Source: Pseudomonas sp. M47T1 (GTDB lineage: Bacteria; Pseudomonadota; Gammaproteobacteria; Pseudomonadales; Pseudomonadaceae). Taken from it: DNA of 41,257 bases. How positions within the stretch are numbered: the stretch's first letter is position 1; each line of letters opens with the position of its first letter. Shown here in pieces: positions 17,201-24,517 of this stretch. Where the stretch lies: the NCBI RefSeq assembly GCF_000263855.1, contig NZ_AJWX01000040.1, positions 1 through 41,257 on the forward strand, read 5' to 3'. The notes beneath the pieces are model-generated. The model made no database searches and was not told where the DNA came from. It was given only the letters and a program-made list of their open reading frames with translations. The translations under genes and the position numbers were made by a program.

Positions 17201-17734
17201 TTCACGACTCTCGGGCTGAAGCAGGGCATCCTTGAGCCACGAGCGTGGGTTGTAGATGTCTTCGTCAGTCGGCACCACATTGAAATCCCCGGCCAGCACG
17301 ACTGGATGCTCACTGGCCTGCAACGATTTCGCGTGCTCGATCAAGTGTTCGAACCAACGGAGTTTGTAATCGAATTTCGGGCCGGGCTGAGGGTTGCCGT
17401 TGGGCAGGTACAGACAGGCGACAATGACGCCATGGGCTGCTGCCTCGATGTAGCGCGCCTGGGTATCCGCCTCTTCCCCTGGCAAGCCCTTCTTGATCAG
17501 CAAGGGTTCGGAGTCACGGGCCAGGATGGCGACGCCGTTCCACGACGTCTGGCCCAAGTGCACAGATCCATAGCCCGCTGCTTCAAGGTCGCTAGCCGGG
17601 AACGCCTTGTCCGGTGCCTTGAGCTCCTGAAGACAGACAATGTCAGGCTGCTCGCGCTCAAGCCACTGCAGCAGATTTGGTAACCGAGCGCCGATGCCAT
17701 TGACGTTGTATGTGGCGATCTTCAGGTCTTCCAC
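14279..17734 (-). CDS. ligD: Exonuclease III-DNA ligase D fusion (XthA-PE-LIG-POL)
   Basis: 1151 residues in one uninterrupted frame. Residues 1-258 are a complete exonuclease III/AP endonuclease: NVNG (11-14), QELK with metal-binding E37, GDFNVVP with D150 and N152, and SDHAP with D250-H251. A basic linker (about 261-285) follows. Then comes LigD: phosphoesterase domain about 290-450 (HYDFRLE with H336/D338/R340, HVEDHP, H387), ATP-dependent ligase about 515-815 (EIKFDG, nucleophile K538; LDGE with E587; WIKLK), linker, and primase-polymerase about 862-1151 (LDLDP with D981/D983, D1071). LigD normally joins double-strand breaks with Ku. The linker has no ATG, GTG or TTG codon in frame where LigD should start, so separate translation is unlikely. 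The start at 17734 is GTG. No ku gene is in the window. DUF2188 follows. Confidence 0.9.
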   Translation of the reverse strand: MEDLKIATYNVNGIGARLPNLLQWLEREQPDIVCLQELKAPDKAFPASDLEAAGYGSVHLGQTSWNGVAILARDSEPLLIKKGLPGEEADTQARYIEAAAHGVIVACLYLPNGNPQPGPKFDYKLRWFEHLIEHAKSLQASEHPVVLAGDFNVVPTDEDIYNPRSWLKDALLQPESRECYRRLLAQGWIDSVRHLYPEERVYTFWDYFRQHWQKNSGLRIDHLLLNPVLAPRLQDAGVDAWVRGEEHASDHAPTWIRIGDAPQKPKKKTRKKSQPAASPPAHSETHSSLEEYNRKRDFNATSEPTGGGDHKRGSTRKASDQALQFCIQKHDATRLHYDFRLELNGTLKSWAVPKGPSLDPKAKRLAVHVEDHPIDYATFEGSIPEGHYGAGDVIVWDRGIWKPLSDPAEAYAKGRLKFELQGEKLGGVWNLVKTHIPGKQEQWFLIKHQDEFAKPGSEYDIIKDQPDSVLSERTIVPKKRGGRSAEPKPVEKVPTPKKKPTKAKLEGAQASDLPVSIKPELATLLESAPDGDWRYEIKFDGYRVMARVDNGKVQLFTRNGHDWTHKLPRQAEAIASLGLASAWLDGEMVVANEDGVPDFQALQNAFESERSGNIVYYLFDMPFLNGMDLREVPVEQRRAALAKVLEASEEEILKFSEDFSEAPDALLNSACEMKMEGLIGKRVGSAYVSRRGGDWIKLKCKRRQEFVVVGYTDPKGARSKLGALMLGLHDADSGQLRYAGKVGTGFNEATLASIFHQLVPLEVKKAPVVNPPAGFEAKGVHWLKPQLLAEVAFAEITKDGSVRHAVFHGLRTDKPAKSITEERPAPPSDVEKPAASRARPPKTTKAAIAEQAESTPPATSGKIRLTHPERIIDPTSGSTKRELADYYISINDWLMPQLAQRPVALVRAPDGITGDLFFQKNADRLAIPGIETMGKEYTGHPVMLINNPEALIGAVQMSAVELHTWNAVSKDLERPDRFILDLDPDPALPWKSMVEATQLTLAVLDELGLKSFLKTSGGKGIHLVVPLTPKADWEAVKGFSHAIVKHIAKLLPDRFSAVSGPKNRVGRIFIDYLRNGLGATTISAYSVRTREGLPVSVPIFREELLEIKGANVWNIHNLHERLGQLDSDPWADLPTTRQTITADMRRRVGIK

Positions 17735-17903
17735 TTTCGCATACCTTCGAACAGTCCGAACCTATTCATGTGAGGGCTTGCAGGGGAAGGAGTTCGCGAT
17801 TTATCACCCAAGATCGACCGTTCGAGAAGCTAATCGAACGCTTGGGCGGGAGATGATTCGAAATCAGTAGGCCGCGAATCTTTCGTGGCCATGTGAGGTG
17901 TGT

Positions 17904-18137
17904 ATGAGCAATTCAACAGGCATCCCAGGCGGTACCGAAAACGCTGTCGACTCTATTGAACCGCTAGAGCCCGGCAGGCCAGATGTCATTCCAAACCCTA
18001 CACCCGGAAGTGACGATCTAGAGTCCAGCGAGGGGGAGATCCCTTTGGAGTCTGATGACGAAGCTGCACTGGAGGAGGACACGTCCGATGTAGATGCCAA
18101 CAACGAGGTGTCGACTGAGCACCCTCAGTCGAGTTGA
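17904..18137 (+). CDS. Small acidic, proline/serine-rich protein
   Basis: 77 residues from MSNSTGIPGG, very rich in Asp, Glu, Ser and Pro (EPLEPGRPDVIPNPTPGSDD; EEDTSD). It has no hydrophobic core and no Cys. It is probably intrinsically disordered. GAGGT at 17894-17898 supports the ATG at 17904 over the GTG at 17898. It is divergent from ligD and convergent with the methyltransferase gene. No known function. Small hydrophilic proteins of this sort are common in stress regions. Confidence 0.65.
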   Translation: MSNSTGIPGGTENAVDSIEPLEPGRPDVIPNPTPGSDDLESSEGEIPLESDDEAALEEDTSDVDANNEVSTEHPQSS

Positions 18138-18142
18138 CCGGT

Positions 18143-18202
18143 ATCAGGTAAAGCCTGATGCGCTGTAGGGGGCCGTCACCCTAACACCCTGCCCAGCGCA
18201 TC
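18143..18202. terminator. Nested inverted repeats between convergent genes
   Basis: ATCAGG-taaag-CCTGAT (18143-18159) overlaps a perfect 9-bp pair GATGCGCTG (18157-18165) / CAGCGCATC (18194-18202). They sit in the 73-bp gap between convergent genes. There is no T tract, so a bidirectional terminator is likely but not proven. Confidence 0.45.
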
Positions 18203-18210
18203 GATGTGGC

Positions 18211-19200
18211 TTACGATTGTGCTTTGGTCACCGTCAGAACCACTGCCGCGATGCGTTCTGCCTGTGCGTAAGCTTCATCCTCTAGCTCTTCACCGAACAC
18301 GTCAGGGTCAATTTCGCGATACGACCAGCTAAAGCCAGGCACATCTACAATAGGCCGGGCGTGCTCTAGAAAAAGATCAACTCCAGCAACCCATGGTGCG
18401 CCCGTGTACAGCACAAGACTGCCACCAGGCGTAAGGCGATTTATCGCCTGCTCGACGATTCGGATGGAAAGGGCCGATCCCAGCCGCTCTCCACCATGAC
18501 GATAAGCTCGTTTCTGAGTGTCCTGCATGTACGGCGGGTTGGCGACGACGAGATCGAACTCGCCCGAAGCGCTGTCTAGCAGATCGCTGTGCCACGCCGA
18601 CACGTTGTCCGTTTCCGCCAGTGCCGCATTCACGGTCGTGAATCTCAACGCTGTAGGATTGATATCCAGAGCCAGCACCTGAGCCTCACGTCTGGCCCGG
18701 GCGATCAGGATTGCGCCAACCCCGCTGCCACAACCGATGTCCACCGCAGTACGCACAGGATGCACAGAGGTGCGCAAGTGCTCTTCAATGGCTTGGGCAA
18801 AGCGATAAGTATCGGGGCCAAAGAATACCGAGTCGTGAGCTACGGTCGGGAAGCCCGAATGCACAAAAAGAAGGTCATGCAGACTCGACCACCTGACGTC
18901 GCTGATCCACAGCCCGGCATGAGCCCTAACGACACCACTGCTCAGCAGTACCTTGAGTTCGGCATCCGGCAGTAACTGTGTTTCAAATGGCCGATTCCAG
19001 CCGAAAATATCCCGCAAGTCTTGGGCCTGGCGATTGTGCTCGCGTTGATTATTCCGTTGGTGGGTCAGGGGTGTCACGGTCGTGAATTGATAAGCGTCTG
19101 CCTGTAGTCGTCGGCCTAGATGTAGCAACGCCACGTCCTGGGTCTGATCTTCCATTGCGGTGGCAGCATTTAAGGTTGTGGCAGCTGTGGACTGATTCAT
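18211..19200 (-). CDS. Class I SAM-dependent methyltransferase (PrmC/HemK-like)
   Basis: 329 residues. The SAM-binding loop is VDIGCGSG (153-160), the acidic loop LALDINPTALR, and the catalytic motif NPPY at 221-224. This is the N-methyltransferase signature of enzymes acting on glutamine amides or nucleobase amino groups. About 150 N-terminal residues precede the fold and may recognise the substrate. The ATG at 19200 overlaps the stop of the iron-enzyme gene (ATGA), so the two are translationally coupled and probably act in one pathway. The substrate is not known. Confidence 0.82.
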   Translation of the reverse strand: MNQSTAATTLNAATAMEDQTQDVALLHLGRRLQADAYQFTTVTPLTHQRNNQREHNRQAQDLRDIFGWNRPFETQLLPDAELKVLLSSGVVRAHAGLWISDVRWSSLHDLLFVHSGFPTVAHDSVFFGPDTYRFAQAIEEHLRTSVHPVRTAVDIGCGSGVGAILIARARREAQVLALDINPTALRFTTVNAALAETDNVSAWHSDLLDSASGEFDLVVANPPYMQDTQKRAYRHGGERLGSALSIRIVEQAINRLTPGGSLVLYTGAPWVAGVDLFLEHARPIVDVPGFSWSYREIDPDVFGEELEDEAYAQAERIAAVVLTVTKAQS

Positions 19201-20561
19201 AGCGCTAACGATCCTTCGGCAAGTTGGCGAGCATAGACTCGGGTGGCACTCAAACCTTCGGGGGTGCAGTGGTGGGCAGGTGATAGAAGATCGATTAGCC
19301 GCGCCGGTGAAATGACGGTCTGTGAGGCCGGGGCCGTCGCAATTGCGTTAGCTCTTGGACGGTTGCGAAACCCTGACCGGAAAGGACTGGCGTCTTTTGC
19401 GGCCCCTGCGTCCAGCCAATCCCCAGCGATCCAGTCTCGCAGCAACTGCATCTCATAGCCGCTGAACACCCCGAACATAACCGCACCCGGCCCGTCGATC
19501 ATTTGCCAGAAGCGGCTGTTGGCTGGGTCTTGATTCCGTTTGATCCAGCCTTTGCTTTCGAGTGCTGCTAGAAATGCCCGGCATTGTCCAGGTTTAGCCA
19601 GCCACTCATTGACTGTCTTCCCGTCAAGACGGCAGTAATCGGAATGCATGTGCTGGCCAAACGAGCGCTTGCGCTCAAGCATGGCCACCACTTCCTGCTC
19701 AAGATCGAAAGCGGCAATAACGGCCTTGGTGCCTTTGCCTAATTCGTTGAGCCGGTAGCCATTGCGCATCCGCGCGATGAAGTCCGGACGGGACTCGTCA
19801 GTGGGGATCAGATCCAGCACGGTCTTCACGGCTTTGTGTGCATGGCCGGTGCTGGCATTGTCGATGGTGACGTGCAGCGTGAAATAGTAGGGATCGATAC
19901 CAAGCTCATTAAGCTCGAATGCGGTGATCAATAAGTGCAGTGGCAACTGCTCGTAGCCCAGGTTGTAGCCCAGCAGCTCAGGCAAATACTCATCGCCCAG
20001 ATGTCCAAGTGCGAGCTGAGTCGCGCCTTGTACGTAGTGCTCCTGAGCGAGCATCTCAGTGGGGGCACAATCATGATCGGCCAGCAGTTTGCGATAGAGC
20101 ACCACGTGATTCAGCGCAGGTTCGCCGTCCCCCAGCTCTTCCAGATACGTACGAATGAGGTCGCGATAGCGCCAGTCGTTAGCGTGCGACACGGCGCTGT
20201 ACAGCCATGCACCGTCGACCAGCTTGGTGGGTGCCACGTGCTGGAGGAAGTAAAGTGCGTGGGCCTTGTTGCTGAAAAATTTCCTACTTTCTCCTGCATG
20301 TCGCGCTCGCAAATAGTCCCGATAGGAGGCCGCCACATGCCTGGCGTTTGTCTCAATCCAGTGGGGCAGGCCGCCAAGGTCGTCAGGCAATGAATCAGGA
20401 AGCTCGCCCGCGAGCTTCAGCTGCTCCTGCAGGAACGAACGCAGCAGGTCTGGATCCGCACCTTGAGGCTCATGCAAGAGCGCGTAGTAAATGGAGGCAG
20501 GATCGGACGACCCCGCAGGCATGGCAGTCAGTCCGTCAGCGATACTTCGCAGAGAAGTCAT
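19197..20561 (-). CDS. Iron-containing redox enzyme (heme-oxygenase-like diiron oxidase family)
   Basis: 454 residues. The central domain (about 70-255) has the helical heme-oxygenase-like fold. Acidic and His residues are arranged as in diiron/mono-iron oxidases: E141/E142 and H152 (EELGDG..LNH), E204 and H209 (GYEQLPLH), then H230, D234 and H240/H242 (LHVTIDNASTGHAHKA). Relatives (UndA, BesC, SznF class) do oxidative C-C or N-oxidation chemistry with Fe and O2. The C-terminal 190 residues (about 265-454) are an added domain I cannot assign. The frame opens at 20669, but MTSLRS at 20561 is the best start. It is coupled by ATGA overlap to a methyltransferase, which suggests a small oxidation-methylation pathway. 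Confidence 0.78.
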   Translation of the reverse strand: MTSLRSIADGLTAMPAGSSDPASIYYALLHEPQGADPDLLRSFLQEQLKLAGELPDSLPDDLGGLPHWIETNARHVAASYRDYLRARHAGESRKFFSNKAHALYFLQHVAPTKLVDGAWLYSAVSHANDWRYRDLIRTYLEELGDGEPALNHVVLYRKLLADHDCAPTEMLAQEHYVQGATQLALGHLGDEYLPELLGYNLGYEQLPLHLLITAFELNELGIDPYYFTLHVTIDNASTGHAHKAVKTVLDLIPTDESRPDFIARMRNGYRLNELGKGTKAVIAAFDLEQEVVAMLERKRSFGQHMHSDYCRLDGKTVNEWLAKPGQCRAFLAALESKGWIKRNQDPANSRFWQMIDGPGAVMFGVFSGYEMQLLRDWIAGDWLDAGAAKDASPFRSGFRNRPRANAIATAPASQTVISPARLIDLLSPAHHCTPEGLSATRVYARQLAEGSLAL

Positions 20562-21030
20562 AATAGGCCTACACAAATTTCTTGGTATGTAGGTGAGAGC
20601 CACGCCTTGCAGGATAAATTCAAAGAAGATTGAACGGTCTGATAGGAAACACCGGACGGAATTTGACAATTTGCGAGTCGACGTCTCCGGGGTCAGAGCT
20701 ACCCGTCATTCATTGGCTCCGCAATCGTCGCGAAGTCGTATCACCAGCCGTAGCGATGGACATGCACGCCCCAGGTCGAGGAGCAAGCCAAGTGAAAATC
20801 AGACGCCTGTTAGACCAAACCCTAAAAGGCTCAGAGGCGGCTCCTACTACGAGAGTCTCACTGATTTCGGCGCGCTGGAATTTAGCGCGAGTTCATCTGC
20901 AGCGCTCGTGGTTTTAAGGTCATGAGGCCTCTAAAGGGGAGAATGGAGCCGCGTGCATTATCCCGCTGGCTGAAAGGTTGAATTAAGGCGAGCGCTTTGG
21001 GTCGACCGCTTACATAAGAAGGAGGTTGCC
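20562..21030. other. Divergent intergenic region
   Basis: 469 bp between the iron-enzyme and DUF1652 genes. Short frames exist on the plus strand (20630-20917), but none has a ribosome site or a recognisable family. Promoters for both flanking genes should be here. Confidence 0.4.
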
Positions 21031-21291
21031 ATGTCCATTTCTCTGCTCGAGTTACGCCACATTATCGAATCAGGTTTTCTGCCCCTTGAATGCCGTTGTA
21101 CGTCATCCTCAGCCAACGAACTGACCATTGAAATCGTCGACCCTACTACCGGTGCTAACTTAGTGGTGGGCGGAATCGATGTGGCTACTTTGAGGTCTGG
21201 CCGAGCTACTTCGGAACTGGTGGGAGAGCTGCGAAGGGATTTCGGGGCTTTACCCCTGCACCGTACGAGCTACTCCACTAAAACTGCGTGA
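21031..21291 (+). CDS. DUF1652-domain protein
   Basis: 86 residues. MSISLLELRHIIESGFLPLE followed by CRCTSSSANELTIEI is the DUF1652 signature, a small cytoplasmic family found mainly in Pseudomonas, often with the pattern H.IE..FLP..C.C. Function unknown. AAGGAGG precedes the ATG. It lies alone between two long intergenic stretches. Related genes are often in stress-induced regions. Confidence 0.82.
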   Translation: MSISLLELRHIIESGFLPLECRCTSSSANELTIEIVDPTTGANLVVGGIDVATLRSGRATSELVGELRRDFGALPLHRTSYSTKTA

Positions 21292-21732
21292 TAGAGGCTT
21301 TCACGTTCTCTGGATGTGGCTAGAAATACATCACGGTTTGTTAATTAGGAGTCTGGATCCTGCTGTCGGTTGCATTCGTAGGTCGTCCTATGACGAATGC
21401 CTACGGTCACTGGCTTGGCAGTGCGATCCTAAATTTTAGCGGTTGCCAGCCTTGCAAAAAGTTAGGTGGCTCATTCCCTATGTGGGGCCGTTGATGTCCC
21501 TGTCCGGGTAATGATTGCCCATAAATCTGGTGTGACGGATATTTGGGCTTGAACGAACAATTTCAAAATATACTTGAACCATTTGGGGATTGCCGTCCAT
21601 CCAGCATTTGTAAATTTAACCGACTTATTTCTTCAGGGCCTGGCTCTGAATATCAGCGGAACAGTCATATCCGATCTCATCGCTTATGACCGACGCGATA
21701 CTCATACAAGAACGAGCCTGAGGAAATAAATA
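21292..21732. promoter_or_regulatory. Long leader upstream of the catalase gene
   Basis: 441 bp without a gene, more AT-rich than its surroundings towards 21540-21620. A hairpin GCATTCGT (21372-21379) / ACGAATGC (21393-21400), with inner AGG/CCT pairing, lies near the start and may end the DUF1652 transcript. The catalase promoter must be here, but no hexamers are certain. Confidence 0.4.
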
Positions 21733-22614
21733 ATGTTTTTACACAATAAGCGTCTCCAGTATACCGTGCGTGTTGCCGCGCCAAATCCTGGCCTTGCCAA
21801 TCTACTGTTAGAGCAATTCGGCGGCGCCCAAGGCGAGCTTGCTGCGGCTGGGCGTTACTTCACCCAGGCATTGGCAGAGGATGATCCAGGACGGAAAGAT
21901 CTTTTGATGGACATTGCAACCGAGGAGCTCAGTCACCTTGAGATCGTCGGCTCCATCATCGTCATGCTTAACAAAGGTGCGAAAGGCCAGTTGGCTGAAG
22001 GTGTCGAGGAAGAAGGTGAGCTGTACCGGGCCATCAACGGCGCCGGCAACGATTCGCACATCACGAGCCTTCTCTACGGAGCCGGGGCACCTTTGGTCAA
22101 TTCCGCAGGTGTGCCATGGACTGCTGCGTACATCGACACCATTGGGGAGCCTACTGCCGACTTTCGTTCCAACATTGCTGCGGAAGCCAGAGCAAAAATT
22201 GTTTACGAACGCCTGATGAACGTTACAGATGACCCAGGTGTGAAAGAGGCGCTGGGGTTCCTAATGACCCGTGAGATCGCGCATCAGCTTTCGTTCGAAA
22301 AAGCGTTGCACGCAATCCAGCCGAATTTCCCGCAAGGTAAACTCCCAGGCATGCCTGAGTTCACCAACAAATACTTCAACATGTCTGGCGAGCCAAACGT
22401 GCGAGGCCCGTGGAATGAAGGTGCTGAGTGGGAGTACGTTGAGAATCCCGAACCCGCCGTCGATGGTGGAGATGGCTTGGCGTCAGTGACCTTGGCGCCG
22501 GCAGACTTTGAGGTGGTTGAGGCCATGAAGCTACGCACCGCTTCTGACCCAACCACTAATTTAGTGACAGGTGCCGACCTGGGCTCCGGCCTTGTTCAAG
22601 GTAAGGACGCCTGA
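21733..22614 (+). CDS. Manganese catalase
   Basis: 293 residues. Cytoplasmic dimanganese catalase that splits H2O2 to water and O2 without heme. The ligand set is present: E35 (QGELAAA), E65 and H68 (EELSHLE), E151 (AEARAKI) and H184 (REIAHQ). The second-sphere MFLHNKRLQY start and VNSAGVPWTAAYID block are typical. Length is normal for the KatN group. A GAGG site precedes the ATG, and a strong terminator follows, so it is a single-gene transcript. The C-terminal tail (about 265-293) is variable. Confidence 0.93.
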   Translation: MFLHNKRLQYTVRVAAPNPGLANLLLEQFGGAQGELAAAGRYFTQALAEDDPGRKDLLMDIATEELSHLEIVGSIIVMLNKGAKGQLAEGVEEEGELYRAINGAGNDSHITSLLYGAGAPLVNSAGVPWTAAYIDTIGEPTADFRSNIAAEARAKIVYERLMNVTDDPGVKEALGFLMTREIAHQLSFEKALHAIQPNFPQGKLPGMPEFTNKYFNMSGEPNVRGPWNEGAEWEYVENPEPAVDGGDGLASVTLAPADFEVVEAMKLRTASDPTTNLVTGADLGSGLVQGKDA

Positions 22615-22619
22615 GCTAC

Positions 22620-22653
22620 ATCCCGTACCCGCTCTGCTGGGGTACGGGATTTT
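22620..22653 (+). terminator. Rho-independent terminator of the catalase gene
   Basis: A perfect 11-bp stem, ATCCCGTACCC (22620-22630) and GGGTACGGGAT (22640-22650), is followed by TTT, 6 bp after the catalase stop. Confidence 0.85.
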
Positions 22654-22665
22654 GGTGAGGAATGG

Positions 22666-22872
22666 ATGATGGAAACTAGAGCGATTGATCTACGCGATGA
22701 TGCAGAACTTCCCGGTTGGATCAGGAAGGCACTGATTGGTTTCGAGATCGACTCGAAGCGTGCTTGTAGGGGGCTGCAGGTCTGTGTGGCTCTCGATGTC
22801 TTCGGCGTCGGAACTCTCCTGCCTAATGATTTATCGAATCCCCCCATCAAGGGCGCGGATAGTCGAAGGTAA
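22666..22872 (+). CDS. Hypothetical small protein
   Basis: 68 residues beginning MMETRAIDLRDDAELPGWIR, with TGAGG ahead of the ATG. It has a mixed amphipathic character and ends PPIKGADSRR. No family recognised. It could be a real small gene following the catalase terminator, or chance; the ribosome site and balanced composition favour a gene. Confidence 0.4.
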   Translation: MMETRAIDLRDDAELPGWIRKALIGFEIDSKRACRGLQVCVALDVFGVGTLLPNDLSNPPIKGADSRR

Positions 22873-23023
22873 AGGCCGCCTCTGATTTTCGTTCCTGGGC
22901 CGTTTCCTCTGGTTGGAGGATATCGAGCCTGACTAAAGCCATTATTGGGTCAATTCGCCATGAGTGAAAAAACTTGATGGTGCCAGCTATGAGGATCGGG
23001 ATGCTGATCCGCAGGAGAATGAC

Positions 23024-23218
23024 ATGAGTAAACGCATTACCGAGGACGCCCAACTCCCAATCGACAGAGATCAGAGAAACAAGCCAGGATACACAGCAGG
23101 CGACGCTTCAGTAGGTTTGACCGATGATCAACGGGTCAGTCGAGAAGACGGCACCACTAGGGGCGGCGCCCGAGTTGAACCAGGGCCAGCAGATGCACAG
23201 AGACTGCCCAATCCTTGA
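23024..23218 (+). CDS. Small hydrophilic stress-type protein
   Basis: 64 residues from MSKRITEDAQLPIDRDQRNK, rich in Asp, Gly, Arg and Pro, with no hydrophobic stretch. It resembles the disordered small proteins of stress regions in character only; no family is recognised. AGGAG at 23013-23017 is well placed for the ATG at 23024. The frame is open from 22964, but that start has no such site. It is convergent with the kinase gene. Confidence 0.55.
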   Translation: MSKRITEDAQLPIDRDQRNKPGYTAGDASVGLTDDQRVSREDGTTRGGARVEPGPADAQRLPNP

Positions 23219-23290
23219 ATCCGTGGCCCAGACTGTCGATCCACCTGGATAACAGACAAGCAGTGCAAGCCCCAAGCTTCATGGAGATCG

Positions 23291-24445
23291 TTAGTGGATA
23301 TCGCCGGTAGGCAGCGCCACCCGGAAAACCGTGCCATTTGCTTCGTCCGATGCGACATCGATCTGTCCACCATGGCCTTTCACTATCTCTGCCGCGATAA
23401 ACAATCCAAGGCCCAAGCCTGACGATGGGCCTTTTTCATTTGCTGCAAAGCTTGAATAGCGGCCTTCAGGATTGAAAAGGTATGGGACAACGTGGGAGGG
23501 TATGACCTCCCCATGATTATGCACTTCAAATATTACCGAGCCGTCACGCGTCGAGAGGCTGACCTTGATAGGATGTTTGCTGCTTCCATGACGGATAGCG
23601 TTGCTGATCAGGTTTGAGAATACCTGGGCGATGCGGGAAGGATCGAACAAGCCGGTGACTGATTCTTTCTCAACGTAGGCAACTTGGGTGCCGGGGTGAG
23701 CGGTGCGCAGCTCTTCGACGACAGATTTACATACGGCTTGAAGATCGCTGGCCTCCACATTCACGGGGATTCCCGTGCCAAGGTTGCAGCGAGCGAGATC
23801 CAGAAGATCCTCGACCATCCGGTTGGCTCGTTCTGCACTTATACAGATCTGCGTGGCGAGCTTTCGCTCTCGCCCGGGTAACTGATCACTCTTGTGGATT
23901 AGCTCCCCTGCCATCAAGACCGCTCCGAGCGGAGAGCGCAGATCATGGCCCAGCACGCCCAAGACGGTTTTGCGGGTTGCCTCTACCGCTTGGCCATAGG
24001 TCGCCACTGACTCACACATGGCTTGGTCAATGGCTTCATTGAAACGGATCATGTCCTGTAAGTGGTGATCGTTATCGAGCGATTCATGAGTAAGCCATAG
24101 GCGAAGGACGCTTGATCTCAATGCGCGGTACTCGGAGATCAGTTGATCCAGCGAGAAACCGGCCATCAGACGGGTCACGGCATGGGTTTCGGCGGGTGTG
24201 TCTGCCTCAGTGCGGGGTGCCTGCCCTTGGGACTTCGCAACCTGCTGTGCATCAGTCTGGCTGGTGCGCATATCTTTGACCACCGTCAGCAGAATGCCCC
24301 GTGCATGGTTTCTTAAGCCTTTGGCATCCATGGTCGGCAAAGGTGTATCGACAGACCTGGCAAAATCCTCCCAGGCCTGGAGGATCTGCTCCATATTTCG
24401 CTGGATGAAGTCGTGAAGTCTCACAAAAGGTTCCTTGTCCCACAT
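23291..24445 (-). CDS. Orphan sensor histidine kinase
   Basis: 384 residues, no membrane segment, so cytoplasmic. The N-terminal half (about 5-155) looks like an RsbRD_N-type helical sensor (LHDFIQRNMEQILQAWEDFA). Then comes the HisKA dimerisation helix with the phospho-acceptor H167 (LGVLGHDLRSPLG) and the HATPase_c domain with N-box (NLISNAIRH, 278-286) and G-box (GLGLGLFI, 343-350). No response regulator is adjacent, so its partner is elsewhere. The position at the end of the stress block suggests a sensing role in general stress (inference). Ribosome site weak. Confidence 0.88.
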   Translation of the reverse strand: MWDKEPFVRLHDFIQRNMEQILQAWEDFARSVDTPLPTMDAKGLRNHARGILLTVVKDMRTSQTDAQQVAKSQGQAPRTEADTPAETHAVTRLMAGFSLDQLISEYRALRSSVLRLWLTHESLDNDHHLQDMIRFNEAIDQAMCESVATYGQAVEATRKTVLGVLGHDLRSPLGAVLMAGELIHKSDQLPGRERKLATQICISAERANRMVEDLLDLARCNLGTGIPVNVEASDLQAVCKSVVEELRTAHPGTQVAYVEKESVTGLFDPSRIAQVFSNLISNAIRHGSSKHPIKVSLSTRDGSVIFEVHNHGEVIPSHVVPYLFNPEGRYSSFAANEKGPSSGLGLGLFIAAEIVKGHGGQIDVASDEANGTVFRVALPTGDIH

Positions 24446-24517
24446 CGCATCTAGGAGTCAGCCGAGCTTAACGGGCTAGTCGCTTCAGCCTAGTCGGTCA
24501 GTGCCCAACGGTATAGC

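Noticed and set aside
16805..17683. 292-codon plus-strand frame opposite the exonuclease III part
   Set aside because: Shadow of the fusion gene with no recognisable features.
20562..20669. N-terminal extension of the iron enzyme to 20669
   Set aside because: The extra 36 residues do not look like the family, and the region should hold the promoter.
20630..20917. Plus-strand short frame between the iron enzyme and DUF1652 genes
   Set aside because: No ribosome binding site and unnatural composition. Treated as intergenic.
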